Shown piece after piece: positions 39,629 through 49,800 of a stretch of DNA of 64,000 nt. The notes under the pieces were generated by a model. The model had not been told where the DNA came from, did no database searches, and worked only from the letters and a program-made list of their open reading frames with translations. The stretch is from Trichodesmium sp002260545 (GTDB lineage: Bacteria > Cyanobacteriota > Cyanobacteriia > Cyanobacteriales > Microcoleaceae), in NCBI RefSeq assembly GCF_050016015.1, contig NZ_JBNHEQ010000297.1, positions 1-64,000 of the forward strand, given 5' to 3'. The number at the start of each line of letters is the position of its first letter. Position 1 is the stretch's first letter. The translations under genes were made by a program, and so were the position numbers.

Positions 39629-39705
39629 AATTATAATTATAAGCAACAAAGACATAAAAAATGGCGGTTGATTTCCCCGTTTCATTCATCGTATTAAATA
39701 ATTGG

Positions 39706-40260
39706 CTAATCAAAAATAGCATTAGTTAAATCTGCATTTTCAAAAGATGTTGTTGATAACTTATCCAACTCAATAACAACTTGAAAAAACAAAATAACAG
39801 CAACTCCAAAAATTACTCCCGAACCCAAAAATAATAACAATCCTTTGACTTGATTTCCTGTCAAAAAATAGATAATACCACTCGAACCAATAACAGCAGC
39901 AACTCCAGCTAAAACAGCAGCAATAATCTCACTCTCAGCATTAGTAATAGCAACCGCCACAGCACCAGTCGCAATCAAAGCAGCAACCCCCGCCATTTCA
40001 CCAGCAATAAAACTAGCAAAAGCACTAGCAAGAGTAACAGCGATCGCCGCTCCAGCACAACGAACAATCAAAATCCTAATCTTGCTCCTACTTTGCCCAA
40101 TTCTTGCACCCCGAAAATTTGCTCCTATTAGGATAGCATCGTCAAAATCGCAACCTCTCAAGTCAGAACCGCTAAAATTAGCGGCGGTGAGGTCTTGACC
40201 TTGAAAATTGCGATGTCGTAAGTCTTGCTGAGAAAAATCTAAAGGTAATGGTTGATTCAT
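39706..40260 (-). CDS. Pentapeptide repeat membrane protein (possibly truncated)
   Basis: This encodes 184 residues. Residues 13-55 are pentapeptide repeats (LRHRN FQGQD LTAAN FSGSD LRGCD FDDAI LIGAN FRGAR). Four hydrophobic segments (about 65-165) follow, and one more repeat block, FENADLTNAIFD, lies at the very end. Homologues with this layout normally continue with further pentapeptides after the last membrane helix. Here a TAG follows D-A-I-F-D, then P-I-I and TAA, so the C-terminus may be cut short. The function is unknown. It is divergent from the PEP-CTERM gene, with 56 bp between starts. Confidence 0.75.
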   Translation of the reverse strand: MNQPLPLDFSQQDLRHRNFQGQDLTAANFSGSDLRGCDFDDAILIGANFRGARIGQSRSKIRILIVRCAGAAIAVTLASAFASFIAGEMAGVAALIATGAVAVAITNAESEIIAAVLAGVAAVIGSSGIIYFLTGNQVKGLLLFLGSGVIFGVAVILFFQVVIELDKLSTTSFENADLTNAIFD

Positions 40261-40316
40261 GGGATAGTTTGTGATACTTTAAAAGTAAACTTTAAATCTA
40301 AAATCGCCATTTTTTT

Positions 40317-40916
40317 ATGAAAAATCTAACTTTACTATCTGCCACACTCCTCACTGTGACATCTGCATTGCTTTTTGGGAAAATAGAAGCTGCCTCTGCT
40401 TTAATTTGGAATTGGAGTTATTCTGCTCCTGGTATAGAGGCGAGTGGTAGTTTGACTACTAATGACACTCCTGACGATTTAGGTTTTTACCTAATTACTG
40501 GAATTACTGGTACGAGAAATGACGAAACAATTATTGGTTTACAAGCTACGGGAACTTCAGTACCAGGAAACGAACCTTTTGTACTTGACAATATAATTAG
40601 TCTTAATCCTGATTAACAATTAACAAGTTCTGGTTTTGGGTATTTTACCTCGGAAGGAAACTTTGTGAATATGTTTTTTGCTGGTTTTTTGCAGCCTCCG
40701 GGTTATTTTGAGATTTTTTCTGCGCCGCCATTTATACCAGGTTTTGAAAATTTTGGTCCAGAAGATAGTGAATTGCCCGTTAGTTTTTCTGCTGCTCCAA
40801 TCGTTGTCCCTGAAACCACCTCCACTTTAAGCTTCCTCACTCTCGGTACTCTAGGAGCAGTTTCAACCGTCAAACGCAAACTGAAGCCTTCCAAATCTAC
40901 AACTAATCCTAGCTAG
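40317..40916 (+). pseudogene. PEP-CTERM-like exported protein with one in-frame TAA
   Basis: Two open stretches (40317-40616 and 40665-40916) are in the same frame and separated only by a TAA at 40614-40616. Read together they give about 199 residues: a signal peptide (1-26), a beta-rich domain, and a C-terminal sorting tag VPETTSTLSFLTLGTLGAVSTVKRKLKPS, which is a short hydrophobic helix followed by basic residues. This is the cyanobacterial PEP-CTERM pattern, although the tag reads VPET instead of VPEP. The intact frame on both sides argues for a recent nonsense change or a sequence error. Confidence 0.7.
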
Positions 40917-41233
40917 TAGGTTGGGCAAATATTACAGCGGTTTTCATTTCGGTAGACCACAGTAGTAGCTCGTCTAGCTTAAAAATGTGGGTAAAGAGGG
41001 AGTCTGCGGAAGACAACTCCCCCGACCCCTCTCAAAGTAGGAAGGGGGGACTCTTCTCCCCCTTCCCTCGCAGGGAAGGGAGTCGGGGGTTAGGTTTTTT
41101 ACACACAATTTTAGTCTAGACACGGTAGTAGGGACGTTCTATGGAACGTCCCTACAATATTTTGGTTGTGACGATCGAGAATAAAAATTATTATTGATAC
41201 ACTTGTGGTTGTAAAAAGGAGGTATCATTCATT
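40917..41233. other. Intergenic region with small repeats
   Basis: It contains a fragment of the ACAGCGGTTTTCAT repeat (40932-40945) and a CTCCCCCGACCCC/GGGGGTTAGG inverted segment (about 41017-41090). A palindrome, GTAGGGACGTTCTATGGAAC and onward to CTAC, lies at 41128-41155. No gene is seen. Confidence 0.5.
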
Positions 41234-41639
41234 ATGTCTCAAGAATTATTAAATAGAGTTAATGAGTAAATCAGAAGGGTTAAACATTCAAGAAAAGCTT
41301 CAATTAATCCGTTATATCATGTCTGGTTGAATAGTTATAAATAAATGAGGGAGGACTCAGGACTCAGGAGTCAGGACTCAGGACTCAGGAGGGAAGATAG
41401 GAGAAAGAAAGTATAAAAAGGAAAAAGTTTTTTGGTCGCGTAAGCGGAACGGAGTTCTATCACTAATTATCCGGACACCATATTATTTATCAAGTCATCT
41501 TAAAATAAATGATAATTCTACCCCTAAACTTCGGCGTAAATGGCGTGAGATTCAAGGAAAAGCGACTTATCATTTAGTGGGAGAAGATGCTCAAGAATGG
41601 GTTTCTAGAAATCGTCAAGAAGCTACAGAAAACCGCTAA
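41234..41639 (+). pseudogene. Broken small gene (DUF2281-like) next to vapBC
   Basis: The start MSQELLNRVNE and the following SKSEGLNIQEKLQLIRYIM are in different frames. After an insertion of GGACTCA-type heptamers comes PKLRRKWREIQGKATYHLVGEDAQEWVSRNRQEATENR. The last block, R-R-K-W-x-E/D-I-x-G, then G-E-D-A-Q-E-W-V-S-R-x-R, is typical of a short cyanobacterial family found beside toxin-antitoxin pairs (DUF2281-like). It has at least one frameshift and an insertion, so it is not functional as written. Confidence 0.45.
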
Positions 41640-41658
41640 CAAATTATTCGCTTTTTTG

Positions 41659-41675
41659 TGACAAGAATCTTGTCA
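41659..41675 (+). promoter_or_regulatory. Putative operator, vapB copy 2 (TGACAA-N5-TTGTCA)
   Basis: Same inverted half-sites and spacing as at 39424-39440, 23 nt before ATG 41699. It is conserved even though both antitoxin genes have decayed. Confidence 0.5.
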
Positions 41676-41698
41676 AACATTACTACAGAAATCAATAT

Positions 41699-41861
41699 AT
41701 GGTAACTAATATTAATATTGACGAAAAACTCCTTCAGGAAGCTCTAGCTTTGAGCGATAATTCCACAGTAAATCTTATTAAGATAAACAGCTTTGCGTGA
41801 ATATATTCAACGTCGTCAACAACAGAAAGTATTAGAATTATTTGGTACTATCGACTATTAA
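41699..41861 (+). pseudogene. vapB: VapB-family antitoxin, copy 2, frameshifted
   Basis: It begins MVTNINIDEKLLQEALALS like copy 1. Around 41770-41790 it has one extra nucleotide, which moves the rest (L-R-E-Y-I-Q-R-R-Q-Q-Q-K-V-L-E-L-F-G-T-I-D-Y) into another frame. It precedes a PIN-toxin remnant by about 40 bp, the normal vapBC order. Confidence 0.6.
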
Positions 41862-41900
41862 GAAAATTATAATTATAAGCAACAAAGATAGAAAAAATGA

Positions 41901-42295
41901 ATGCTTGTAGTTAACAGTTATTTTTGTTCTCTTGCATTACGACGCAATACCCCAAATGATGTAATTTATATCGTTAATAAATTGCGAGATTTAATTACAG
42001 ATGGACGAGTCGTTTTACTAGGATAAATTCGTCAGGAAGTTTGATCGGGATTCGTGTTCGGGAACAATTTATTCGATTACGAGAATATCTGCGTGCTTTT
42101 TCTGACTTACAGTTAACAACTGAAGATTATGAGCTAGCAGCAGAATTTTTTAATACTTGTCGCAGTCATGGTATTCAGGCTTCAAATACTGATTTTTTAA
42201 TTTGTGCAGTAGCTCATCATCGTGGTTACAGTATTTTTACTACCGATAAAGATTTTGATAATTTTCGCTCGTACATTCCAGTTATTTTATATTAA
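41901..42295 (+). pseudogene. vapC: VapC-type PIN toxin, inactivated
   Basis: The N-terminal half (MLVVNSYFCSLALRRNTPND ... DGRVVLLG) is followed by TAA, then IRQEV and TGA. The rest is in a second frame, starting at about 42041: IRVREQFIRLREYLRAF ... NTDFLICAVAHHRGYSIFTTDKDFDNF. PIN-domain ribonucleases need an Asp in the N-terminal V-V-D-T/S motif. Here it is V-V-N-S, so that acidic residue is gone. The C-terminal acidic cluster (N-T-D-F, T-D-K-D-F) is kept. An intact gene would be about 131 residues. Confidence 0.75.
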
Positions 42296-43010
42296 GTTTG
42301 GGCTTTGTTGAAATAGCGTTCTTAACATCCATTCCACTTTGGTTCGCCGACTCAAACGCGGAGCAAGTGCGGCAGCTATATCGCTCTATGAAAGTGATGA
42401 TTGATGTTATCTTCATCTATTGTACAATAGTTAGGGTGGTCTGCCAGAGCGTGCTTAGAGCGATCGCGATGATTGATGTTATCTTCATCTATTGTACAAT
42501 AGTTAGGGTGGGCTGATTAAATCTTAAAACTTTTACCTGTAAAGGTTTCAGCCTTTTTATTTCTCAGACAGATGTTTGATTTATTTATTGTCCAATAGTT
42601 ACAGCAGTTTCCGCGCGTTATGAAGTACATATCTACAAGCAAGTGCGGCTGCTATATACTTTGATGCAGCAAAGCCGTTATTTTATATTAAGTTTGGGCT
42701 TTGTTGAAATAGCGTTCTTAACATCCATTCCACTTTGGTTCGCCGACTCAAACGCGGAGCAAGTGCGGCAGCTATATCGCTCTATGAAAGTGATGATTGA
42801 TGTTATCTTCATCTATTGTACAATAGTTAGGGTGGTCTGCCAGAGCGTGCTTAGAGCGATCGCGATGATTGATGTTATCTTCATCTATTGTACAATAGTT
42901 AGGGTGGGCTGATTAAATCTTAAAACTTTTACCTGTAAAGGTTTCAGCCTTTTTATTTCTCAGACAGATGTTTGATTTATTTATTGTCCAATAGTTACAG
43001 CAGTTTCCGC
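42281..43010. repeat. 334-bp direct repeat, two copies 396 bp apart
   Basis: 42281-42614 and 42677-43010 are near-identical. The copied block starts with the last 15 bp of the vapC remnant (GTTATTTTATATTAAG), so the toxin's 3' end was used as the break point. Inside each copy the segment GATGATTGATGTTATCTTCA to CAATAGTTAGGGTGG occurs twice. It contains the palindrome CTATTGTACAATAG. The 72- and 89-residue frames in this stretch are artefacts of the repeat. Confidence 0.85.
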
Positions 43011-43015
43011 ACCTG

Positions 43016-43120
43016 ACAGCGGTTTTCATAATTAGTAGACCACAGTAGGGACGTTCCATGAAACGTCCGTACAAGGTTTTGATTATGGCGATGTGGTTTA
43101 TAAAGAGTGAAAAGCGCTGT
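43016..43120 (+). repeat. Family E repeat (ACAGCGGTTTTCAT...), copy 1
   Basis: This 105-bp element has inverted ends ACAGCGGTTTTCAT and GTGAAAAGCGCTGT. The GTAGGGACGTTCC palindrome is nested inside (43045-43072). Other copies: 50610-50766 and 52648-52744. Confidence 0.75.
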
Positions 43121-43213
43121 ATGAAGTACATCTGCACTTACTTGTGCAGCAGCTATATACTTTCATGCAACAAAGCCTTAAGTTTGGCATAATTTATGAG
43201 ATAATAAAATTAA

Positions 43214-43316
43214 CTGGACTTACGCTCATAAACCCGGTTTCTAGGGTAAATCATTGTTTTTGACAATAAACACCTACGAGAAACAGGGTTTGGTGGGTTT
43301 GCCTGCATAAGTCCTG
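43214..43316 (+). repeat. Family F-like element with CTGGACTTACGC/GCATAAGTCCTG ends
   Basis: It is 103 bp long. The ends are related to the CAGGACTTACGCA inverted repeats of 46327-46417 and 59613-59704. The inside differs and holds its own inverted pair, AACCCGGTTTCT and AGAAACAGGGTTT. It ends 27 bp before purL, so it lies in that gene's leader. Confidence 0.6.
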
Positions 43317-43343
43317 ATTAACTCAACTTTCCCATTATAAATT

Positions 43344-45671
43344 ATGTCACAAACTCCTTTTTCTCCAGAAGAAATAGCATCTGAAGGCATCAAACCTGAA
43401 GAATATCAAGAAATTCTCAACCGTCTGGGTCGCCACCCCAATAAAGCAGAACTAGGAATGTTTGGCGTTATGTGGTCAGAACACTGCTGCTACAAAAACT
43501 CCCGCCCCCTTCTCAAACAATTTCCCACTACAGGTAAACGCATTCTTGTTGGACCGGGAGAAAACGCTGGAGTGGTAGACCTAGACAATGGACTCCAACT
43601 TGCTTTCAAAATTGAATCCCACAACCACCCATCCGCTGTCGAACCATTCCAAGGTGCTGCCACGGGAGTCGGCGGTATTCTCCGAGACATCTTTACAATG
43701 GGTGCCCGTCCGATCGCCGTGCTTAACTCCCTCCGTTTCGGTTCCCTAGAGGATGCCAAAACTAAGCGCATTTTTACTGGAGTAATTTCCGGCATTTCTC
43801 ACTACGGAAACTGTTTCGGAGTACCTACCGTCGGTGGAGAAATTTACTTTGACCGCGCCTACACAGGCAACCCCCTAGTCAACGTGATGGCATTGGGATT
43901 AATGGAAACCCCCGAAATTGTTAAATCTGGTGCATCCGGTATTGGCAACCCAGTCTTATATGTTGGTTCCACTACAGGTAGAGACGGTATGGGTGGAGCA
44001 AGTTTCGCCAGTGCCGAACTCAGTGAACAGTCAATAGACGATCGCCCCGCCGTACAAGTAGGAGACCCATTCCTAGAAAAATGTCTAGTTGAAGCTTGTT
44101 TGGAAGCATTCAAAACCGGAGCAGTAGTCGCAGCACAAGACATGGGAGCTGCTGGTATCACCTGTTCCACTTCAGAAATGGCAGCAAACGGAGGTGTTGG
44201 CATTGAATTTGACCTCGACAAAGTACCAGTCCGAGAAACTGGGATGGTTCCTTATGAATATATGCTATCCGAATCTCAGGAACGAATGTTATTTGTTGCC
44301 GAAAAAGGTCGGGAACAAGAATTGATTGATATTTTTGAACGTTGGGAACTTCATGCAGTGGTGGCAGGTACGGTTATTGAGGAACCTATTGTGCGCATTT
44401 TATTTGAAGGCAAGGTTGCTGCTGAAATACCTGCTACTGCTTTGGCAGATAATACTCCTATTTATCATCGGGAATTATTGAGCGAACCGCCAGAATATGC
44501 TACAAAAGCTTGGGAATGGAATGTGTCATCGTTACCAGCATCTACGGAACATGGTATTGAAATTCAGGGAAATTTCCAAACCTGGAATGATATTTTACTG
44601 ACTTTATTAGATACTCCAACTATTGCTTCTAAAAATTGGGTGTATCAGCAATACGACTATCAAGTACAGAATAATACTGTGATGTTGCCGGGTGGTGCTG
44701 ATGCTGCTGTGATTCGGTTACGCCCCCAAATTTCCGATCTTAATAACCCACCATCAACTTCAGGTGTTGCTGCAACAGTTGATTGTAATTCCCGTTTGGT
44801 TTATCTCGATCCATACAATGGTGCAAAAGCAGTAGTGGCAGAGGCAGCACGGAATCTCAGTTGTGTCGGTGCTGAACCTGTAGCGGTTACAGATAATCTC
44901 AATTTTGGCAGTCCGGAAAAACCTGTGGGATATTGGCAACTAGCTGAGAGTTGTCGCGGTCTTGCTGAAGGTTGTCAGGAGTTGGGAACGCCTGTTACTG
45001 GTGGGAATGTGTCTTTGTATAATGAAACTTTGGATGCTGACGGTACTCCCCAAGCAATTTATCCGACTCCAGTTGTGGGAATGGTGGGGTTAATTCCCGA
45101 TATTACTCGTATTTGTGGTCAAGGTTGGCAGACTGAAGGGGATCTTATCTATTTAATAGGGAATTTAGGAGTTAAGTCTTTAGCTGCTTCTGAATATTTA
45201 GCAACTATTCATCGTGTGGTTGCTGGTAAACCGACGGAAGTAGATTTTGATTTGGAAAGGCGAGTACAGGCAGTTTGTCGTCATGGTATCCGACAAGGGT
45301 GGGTGCGTTCTGCTCACGATAGTGGTGAGGGAGGTTTAGCGATCGCTCTAGCAGAGTCTTGTCTGAGTGGGAAGTTAGGCGCTGAGATTATTTGGGAATT
45401 GTCTGATGTTTCTAATTTCCGATGGGATGAGTTTTTGTTTGGCGAGGGTGGTTGCCGAATTTTGGTTTCTGTTGCGCCCGAAAATCAGATAATTTGGGAA
45501 TCATATCTTGAGGAAAATTTGGCTGATTTTTGGCAGAAAATTGGTCTGGTGGGTAATGCTGAAAGTAGTTTGCAAATTTTAGTTAATGAGGGCGTTTCTT
45601 TGATTAATGTAGAGATGGGAGAAATTAGCGATCGCTTTCAAAATGCTATTGAGAGACGTTTGAGTTTTTAG
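43344..45671 (+). CDS. purL: Phosphoribosylformylglycinamidine synthase subunit PurL
   Basis: The 775-residue protein is the small-PurL type that works with separate PurQ and PurS. It has two AIRS-type halves. Landmarks are MWSEHCCYKNSRPLLKQF (about 44-62), the ATP-site block SHNHPSAVEPFQGAATGVGGILRDI (about 93-118), GVPTVGGE, QDMGAAGITCSTSEMA (about 266), and in the second half VTDNLNFGSPEKP and GTPVTGGNVSLYNE. The enzyme turns FGAR, ATP and glutamine-derived ammonia into FGAM in purine synthesis. It is flanked by repeats on both sides and is monocistronic here. Confidence 0.97.
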   Translation: MSQTPFSPEEIASEGIKPEEYQEILNRLGRHPNKAELGMFGVMWSEHCCYKNSRPLLKQFPTTGKRILVGPGENAGVVDLDNGLQLAFKIESHNHPSAVEPFQGAATGVGGILRDIFTMGARPIAVLNSLRFGSLEDAKTKRIFTGVISGISHYGNCFGVPTVGGEIYFDRAYTGNPLVNVMALGLMETPEIVKSGASGIGNPVLYVGSTTGRDGMGGASFASAELSEQSIDDRPAVQVGDPFLEKCLVEACLEAFKTGAVVAAQDMGAAGITCSTSEMAANGGVGIEFDLDKVPVRETGMVPYEYMLSESQERMLFVAEKGREQELIDIFERWELHAVVAGTVIEEPIVRILFEGKVAAEIPATALADNTPIYHRELLSEPPEYATKAWEWNVSSLPASTEHGIEIQGNFQTWNDILLTLLDTPTIASKNWVYQQYDYQVQNNTVMLPGGADAAVIRLRPQISDLNNPPSTSGVAATVDCNSRLVYLDPYNGAKAVVAEAARNLSCVGAEPVAVTDNLNFGSPEKPVGYWQLAESCRGLAEGCQELGTPVTGGNVSLYNETLDADGTPQAIYPTPVVGMVGLIPDITRICGQGWQTEGDLIYLIGNLGVKSLAASEYLATIHRVVAGKPTEVDFDLERRVQAVCRHGIRQGWVRSAHDSGEGGLAIALAESCLSGKLGAEIIWELSDVSNFRWDEFLFGEGGCRILVSVAPENQIIWESYLEENLADFWQKIGLVGNAESSLQILVNEGVSLINVEMGEISDRFQNAIERRLSF

Positions 45672-45689
45672 CGCTGGTTTTGGGGTAGG

Positions 45690-46215
45690 TTTATTTAACC
45701 AGCGTGTAGGGGCGGGTTTTGAGGATAACATCGTGCTGATATCAAAGATTTTGCTAAANNNNNNNNNNNNNNNNNNNNNNNNNNNNNNNNNNNNNNNNNN
45801 NNNNNNNNNNNNNNNNNNNNNNNNNNNNNNNNNNNNNNNNNNNNNNNNNNNNNNNNNNATCGTGCTGATATCAAAGATTTTGCTAAACCCGCCCCATTAC
45901 ATTATGATTACCCGCACCAATTTCAATTTCGGGGCGAGTTTATTTAACCAGGGTGTAGGGGCGGGTTTTGAGGATAACATTGTGCTGATATCAAAGATTT
46001 TGCTAAACCCGCCCCATTACATTATGATTACCCACACCAATTTCGGGGCGGGTTTATTTAACCAGGGTGTAGGGGCGGGTTTTGAGGATAACATCGTGCT
46101 GATATCAAAGATTTTGCTAAACCCGCCCCATTACATTATGATTACCCACACCAATTTCGGGGCGGGTTTATTGAATTTCTGTAGTTTTGTCAATGTTTCT
46201 GGCTGAACCCGCCCC
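45690..46215. repeat. GC-rich tandem repeat, 114-120 bp units, with assembly gap
   Basis: Each unit contains GGGGCGGGTTTATTTAACC, GTAGGGGCGGGTTTTGAGG, ATCGTGCTGATATCAAAG and AAACCCGCCCC. The periods measured from the ATxGTGCTGAT landmark are 120 bp (45859 to 45979) and 114 bp (45979 to 46093). The opposed G-rich and C-rich arms would form strong hairpins in RNA. The array starts 20 bp after purL. The true copy number is unknown because of the N run. The open frame across it is an artefact. Confidence 0.85.
45759..45858. other. Assembly gap, exactly 100 N
   Basis: It is a run of 100 N between two copies of the same repeat unit. Exactly 100 is the conventional size for a gap of unknown length, so the window is a draft scaffold and distances across this point are not real. 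Confidence 0.95.
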
Positions 46216-46861
46216 TACTTCGCGATCGCCTCCGTTTAATTAGGTATAAAAAAATGTGCCATCTGAGTGCCATTGCCCAGTATTTCTAGAACTCCCCATC
46301 TCTTATATCAAATCCGGATAATTACTCAGGACTTAGGCAGAACCGCCATATCTAGTAAGGGCGAATGCCATTCGCCCCTACATATGGCATATAATTCCAT
46401 ATTTTGCGTAAGTCCTGTTACTATAGCCTGCGTCCGCAGCGACTGGAACGGAGTGGAAGGTTTGTGGAGCATTCCGGAACGGATAGCAATCTCAGGAGTC
46501 CCACGAGATTGCTTCCTATCGTCGCAATGACGAGTGTTCAATCGGATTCTATATCACATCACGCCCAAGATATTAAAAAGTGACTTTTGCTTTGCCCGTA
46601 GCACTATATTGCTGCAGTCGAAAGCAGATGAATCTAGTTGTTAGATTCACCTGCTATCAAGATTAATAATTCTGACTAATATAAAGTTTGAGTTAGAACT
46701 TAGAACAAAGGGTAGTGGTGTAGAAGTAGTGATATCCAAAACAAAGTCAAGTAGTCAAGGGAATATGATTTATTAAAAACTAAGAATTTAAGGTACTTTC
46801 TGTTAAGAGTTAAGTGTTCCTTATTCCCTACGTCGCTCCCTATATCACTTGATTTAGAGGA
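46216..46861. other. Intergenic region with a MITE and GC-rich small repeat
   Basis: It contains the 91-bp MITE at 46327-46417. The GC-rich small repeat (GCGACTGGAACGGAGTGG ... GAGCATTCCGGAACGG) lies at about 46436-46485. AAGTGTTCC/TTCCCTA heptamers lie near 46810. No gene is seen. Confidence 0.6.
46327..46417 (-). repeat. Family F MITE, inverted ends CAGGACTTACGCA, copy 1
   Basis: This 91-bp element matches 59613-59704 in reverse complement at roughly 90% by eye. The terminal inverted repeats are 13 bp (CAGGACTTA-GCA / TGCGTAAGTCCTG). An internal palindrome GGGCGAATGCCATTCGCCC is present. It is non-coding. Confidence 0.8.
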
Positions 46862-49800
46862 TTACCCGACCAGATCAACATGACTGTTAAGATTAAAGCC
46901 AGATTCATTTTCGAGAATGGCAATAACTTTGTCGTCACCATTAGCTAATTTAGCTGACAATTGACCTTCTGAAAAGCTCAAATCACTCCGACTGCTAAAA
47001 CCATAGTAAAACCTATTAATGCGAATCCGATCTCCTTCAGAAGCAGTGAAGTCAAGAATCTTGTCAACACCACTATTTGCATCAAAAATGTGGGTGAAAT
47101 CAAATATATCAGCACCTTTACCACCAATTAAAATATCACTGTCTTCAAAGCCTTGCAGATAATCGTTACCATCTCCTCCTAGGAGCAGATCGTCCTGCCA
47201 CCCACCTCGGAGAGTATCGTTGCCTCCAGCGCCATACAGGTAATCATTACCACCAAGACCTCGCATTAATTGATTGCCAGAGTTGCCGATGAGAACATCA
47301 TCACTACCTTCTGAACCGTCATTGTCTGTTTGTGAACCCAAAATCTCAATTTGTTTTAAGGCATCTCCTACTTGATTTTCAGAGATATTTTCTAGAATGG
47401 CAAGATCCCGATCGCCAAGAGTAATAGTGAGAGCATTATTAGTTTCTGAATGGGTAAAGTTTAAGCCTAAGGAAGGATCGGAGTTATCACTAATAGCATC
47501 CAAATTCTTTTTCCATATCTCAATCTTATCTCCTTCAGCAGGAGTGAAGTCCAGGATGCGGTCGGGAGAAAAGTTGGTTCCATATTGATTGAGACTAAAA
47601 GTATCAGCACCAGTACCACCAATTGCAGTGTCACCTTGTTGAGAGGTAATGATGCTATCGCCACCATCTCCTCCTAGTACAACATCCCTACCTCCAAATA
47701 ATGCGATGTTATCGTTGCCTGCATGACCATAGACATACTGACTACCAGCTGAGTCGCCGATCTTACTGCTGGTTTCCTCATTGTTGATGACAATTGTGTT
47801 GTTTTCTTCTCCAATAAACTCAATTTCTTTTAAGGCATCTACCACTTGATTTTTAGAGATATTTTGTAGGATAGCAGCCTGCTCACCGGCAATAGAAATA
47901 GTAAGGGTATTATCAGTATCAGAATGAGTGGCATCAAAGTTTACAGATGAATTGTTGTCGTAATATTCTTTAACATCAATCTGAATATTATCGTCAGAAG
48001 GTGTGAAGTCTGTAATTGTATTTTGTCCACCAGAGAGCCTGAAAGTATCTTGACCACCATTACCAGTTAAAGTATCGTTCCCTTTTCCACTAACTAAGAC
48101 GTTAGCATGACCATCTCCAGAGAGAGTGTCATTATTGGAAGTACCAAGAATACGACGTTCCACAGTCAATCCTCCTGTATTGAGGCTGCTGATCCCTGAT
48201 GATCCCGAAGTCTGATACTGAAAATTATTGACAATATTGGTAACTTGATTATTGGAGATATTTTCCAAGACCGCAACAGTTGTATCTGCACTCCCATTGG
48301 AATTTAATAACGTGAGATTGTTATTCGAATAATTAAAAGACAGATTGTTGGAAAGCTCTACAGGGATTATTAGCCTATCTTCCACAGCAAAATCCTTGAT
48401 AATATCACCTTCACCAACATAAAAGGTATCAGCACCTGCACCACCTGTTAAGATATCAGTTCCTAGGCGACCGATGAGGATGTTAGCGTCACCATCTCCT
48501 TTGATATTGTCATCATAGTCACTACCAGTAACATTCTCAATGCTAATCAATGTGTCTTGAGTACCAAACCCATCATTACTTGCTTTGCCCTGAGAGAGAT
48601 CGACAGTGGCACCCGTTCCCTGATTATTATCTTGGTAAGAAACAAAGTCTAAACCGTCGCCCCCATTCAGAGTATCTGCTCCTTTACCTCCAAGCAATAC
48701 ATCATTACCCGCGTAACCAAATAGCTGATCGTTACCATCCGCGTGTGGTGTGAAGTTTAGCGTACTCCCAGACTTGTCTACTGTTTCTTTGGAAGTGTAA
48801 CCATAAATGTGGTCGTCAAAGTTACTACCGTAACGGTAGTTGGCACTGTTATCACCCTCGACAGATAGAGGCCCAATGGCACCTAGAACTAAAAATGGGT
48901 TTTCCATCTCACCGATTTGTGCTTGGATTTCTGCACTGAATTCATTTGCAGTTATAATATTGCTTGTTGCACCGCTGCTGTTTAGACCCTGAGACACCCC
49001 ATTTTTATCTAGAATTAGAGCATTATTTAAGAGAGTTTCTCGAATTGATGTTACATACTGAGTTGGTAAAGCTGTATCTCCAGGGAAAATATCTCCAGCT
49101 TTGGCAAAATTCAAAGTGGCAAATATGTCAGTACCACCTCCTTGATCGTACGAAAAACTTAAAAAGTTTTGGGTATTTGTCGCATCTGAAATGAAAACAT
49201 TGGGGTCTTCACCCTTACTACTGTCGTAGTTTAGGGGAATTATCACTACATCTTCTAAAGGATTGAAGTCCTTAACCGTAGCGTATTCTCCTGAAGGCGG
49301 TGCCTCAACATAGCCATCAACTCCCGAATTTATCCCTTCATAAATAATGGGAGTAATTTCTTTCATTGCGGTTATAAGACCTTTGCTCAGGTCGCCGACA
49401 ACAGGGATCATACTGAAACCAAGATCGGTTATATCAGTGGCAATTCCGTTGGCAAATCCTTCAGCATCAAGAGTGCCTGGAGTTACAGTTTTACTTGTGT
49501 CACCAAGGAAGAATGTGTCTTTGTCTGCTCCGCCATATATGATGTCACTGTTGCCTGCCGATAATTTACCAGTAAAGATTACATCATTACCCGCACCCCC
49601 AACTAGAGAATCAGTACCGTTTCCACCTTGAAGTACATCATTGTCGGCACCTCCAAGGAGAGTATCGTTTCCAGCTCCTCCAAAGAGAGCATCATTTCCC
49701 GGACCTCCTTCAAGATGATCTGCTCCAGCTCCCCTGTTATGGGACTTACTATTATTCTGCACAAACTTATAGCCATTATCACTGTCTGGATCTGTAGTTT

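Noticed and set aside
42298..42912. Two frames sharing F-L-T-S-I-P-L-W-F-A-D-S-N-A-E-Q
   Set aside because: They come from the 334-bp duplication and contain only repeat sequence.
45733..46206. 157-residue frame with repeated I-V-L-I-S-K-I-L-L-N-P-P-H-Y
   Set aside because: It is the tandem DNA repeat read through the N gap. The periods (120 and 114 bp) keep the frame open by chance.
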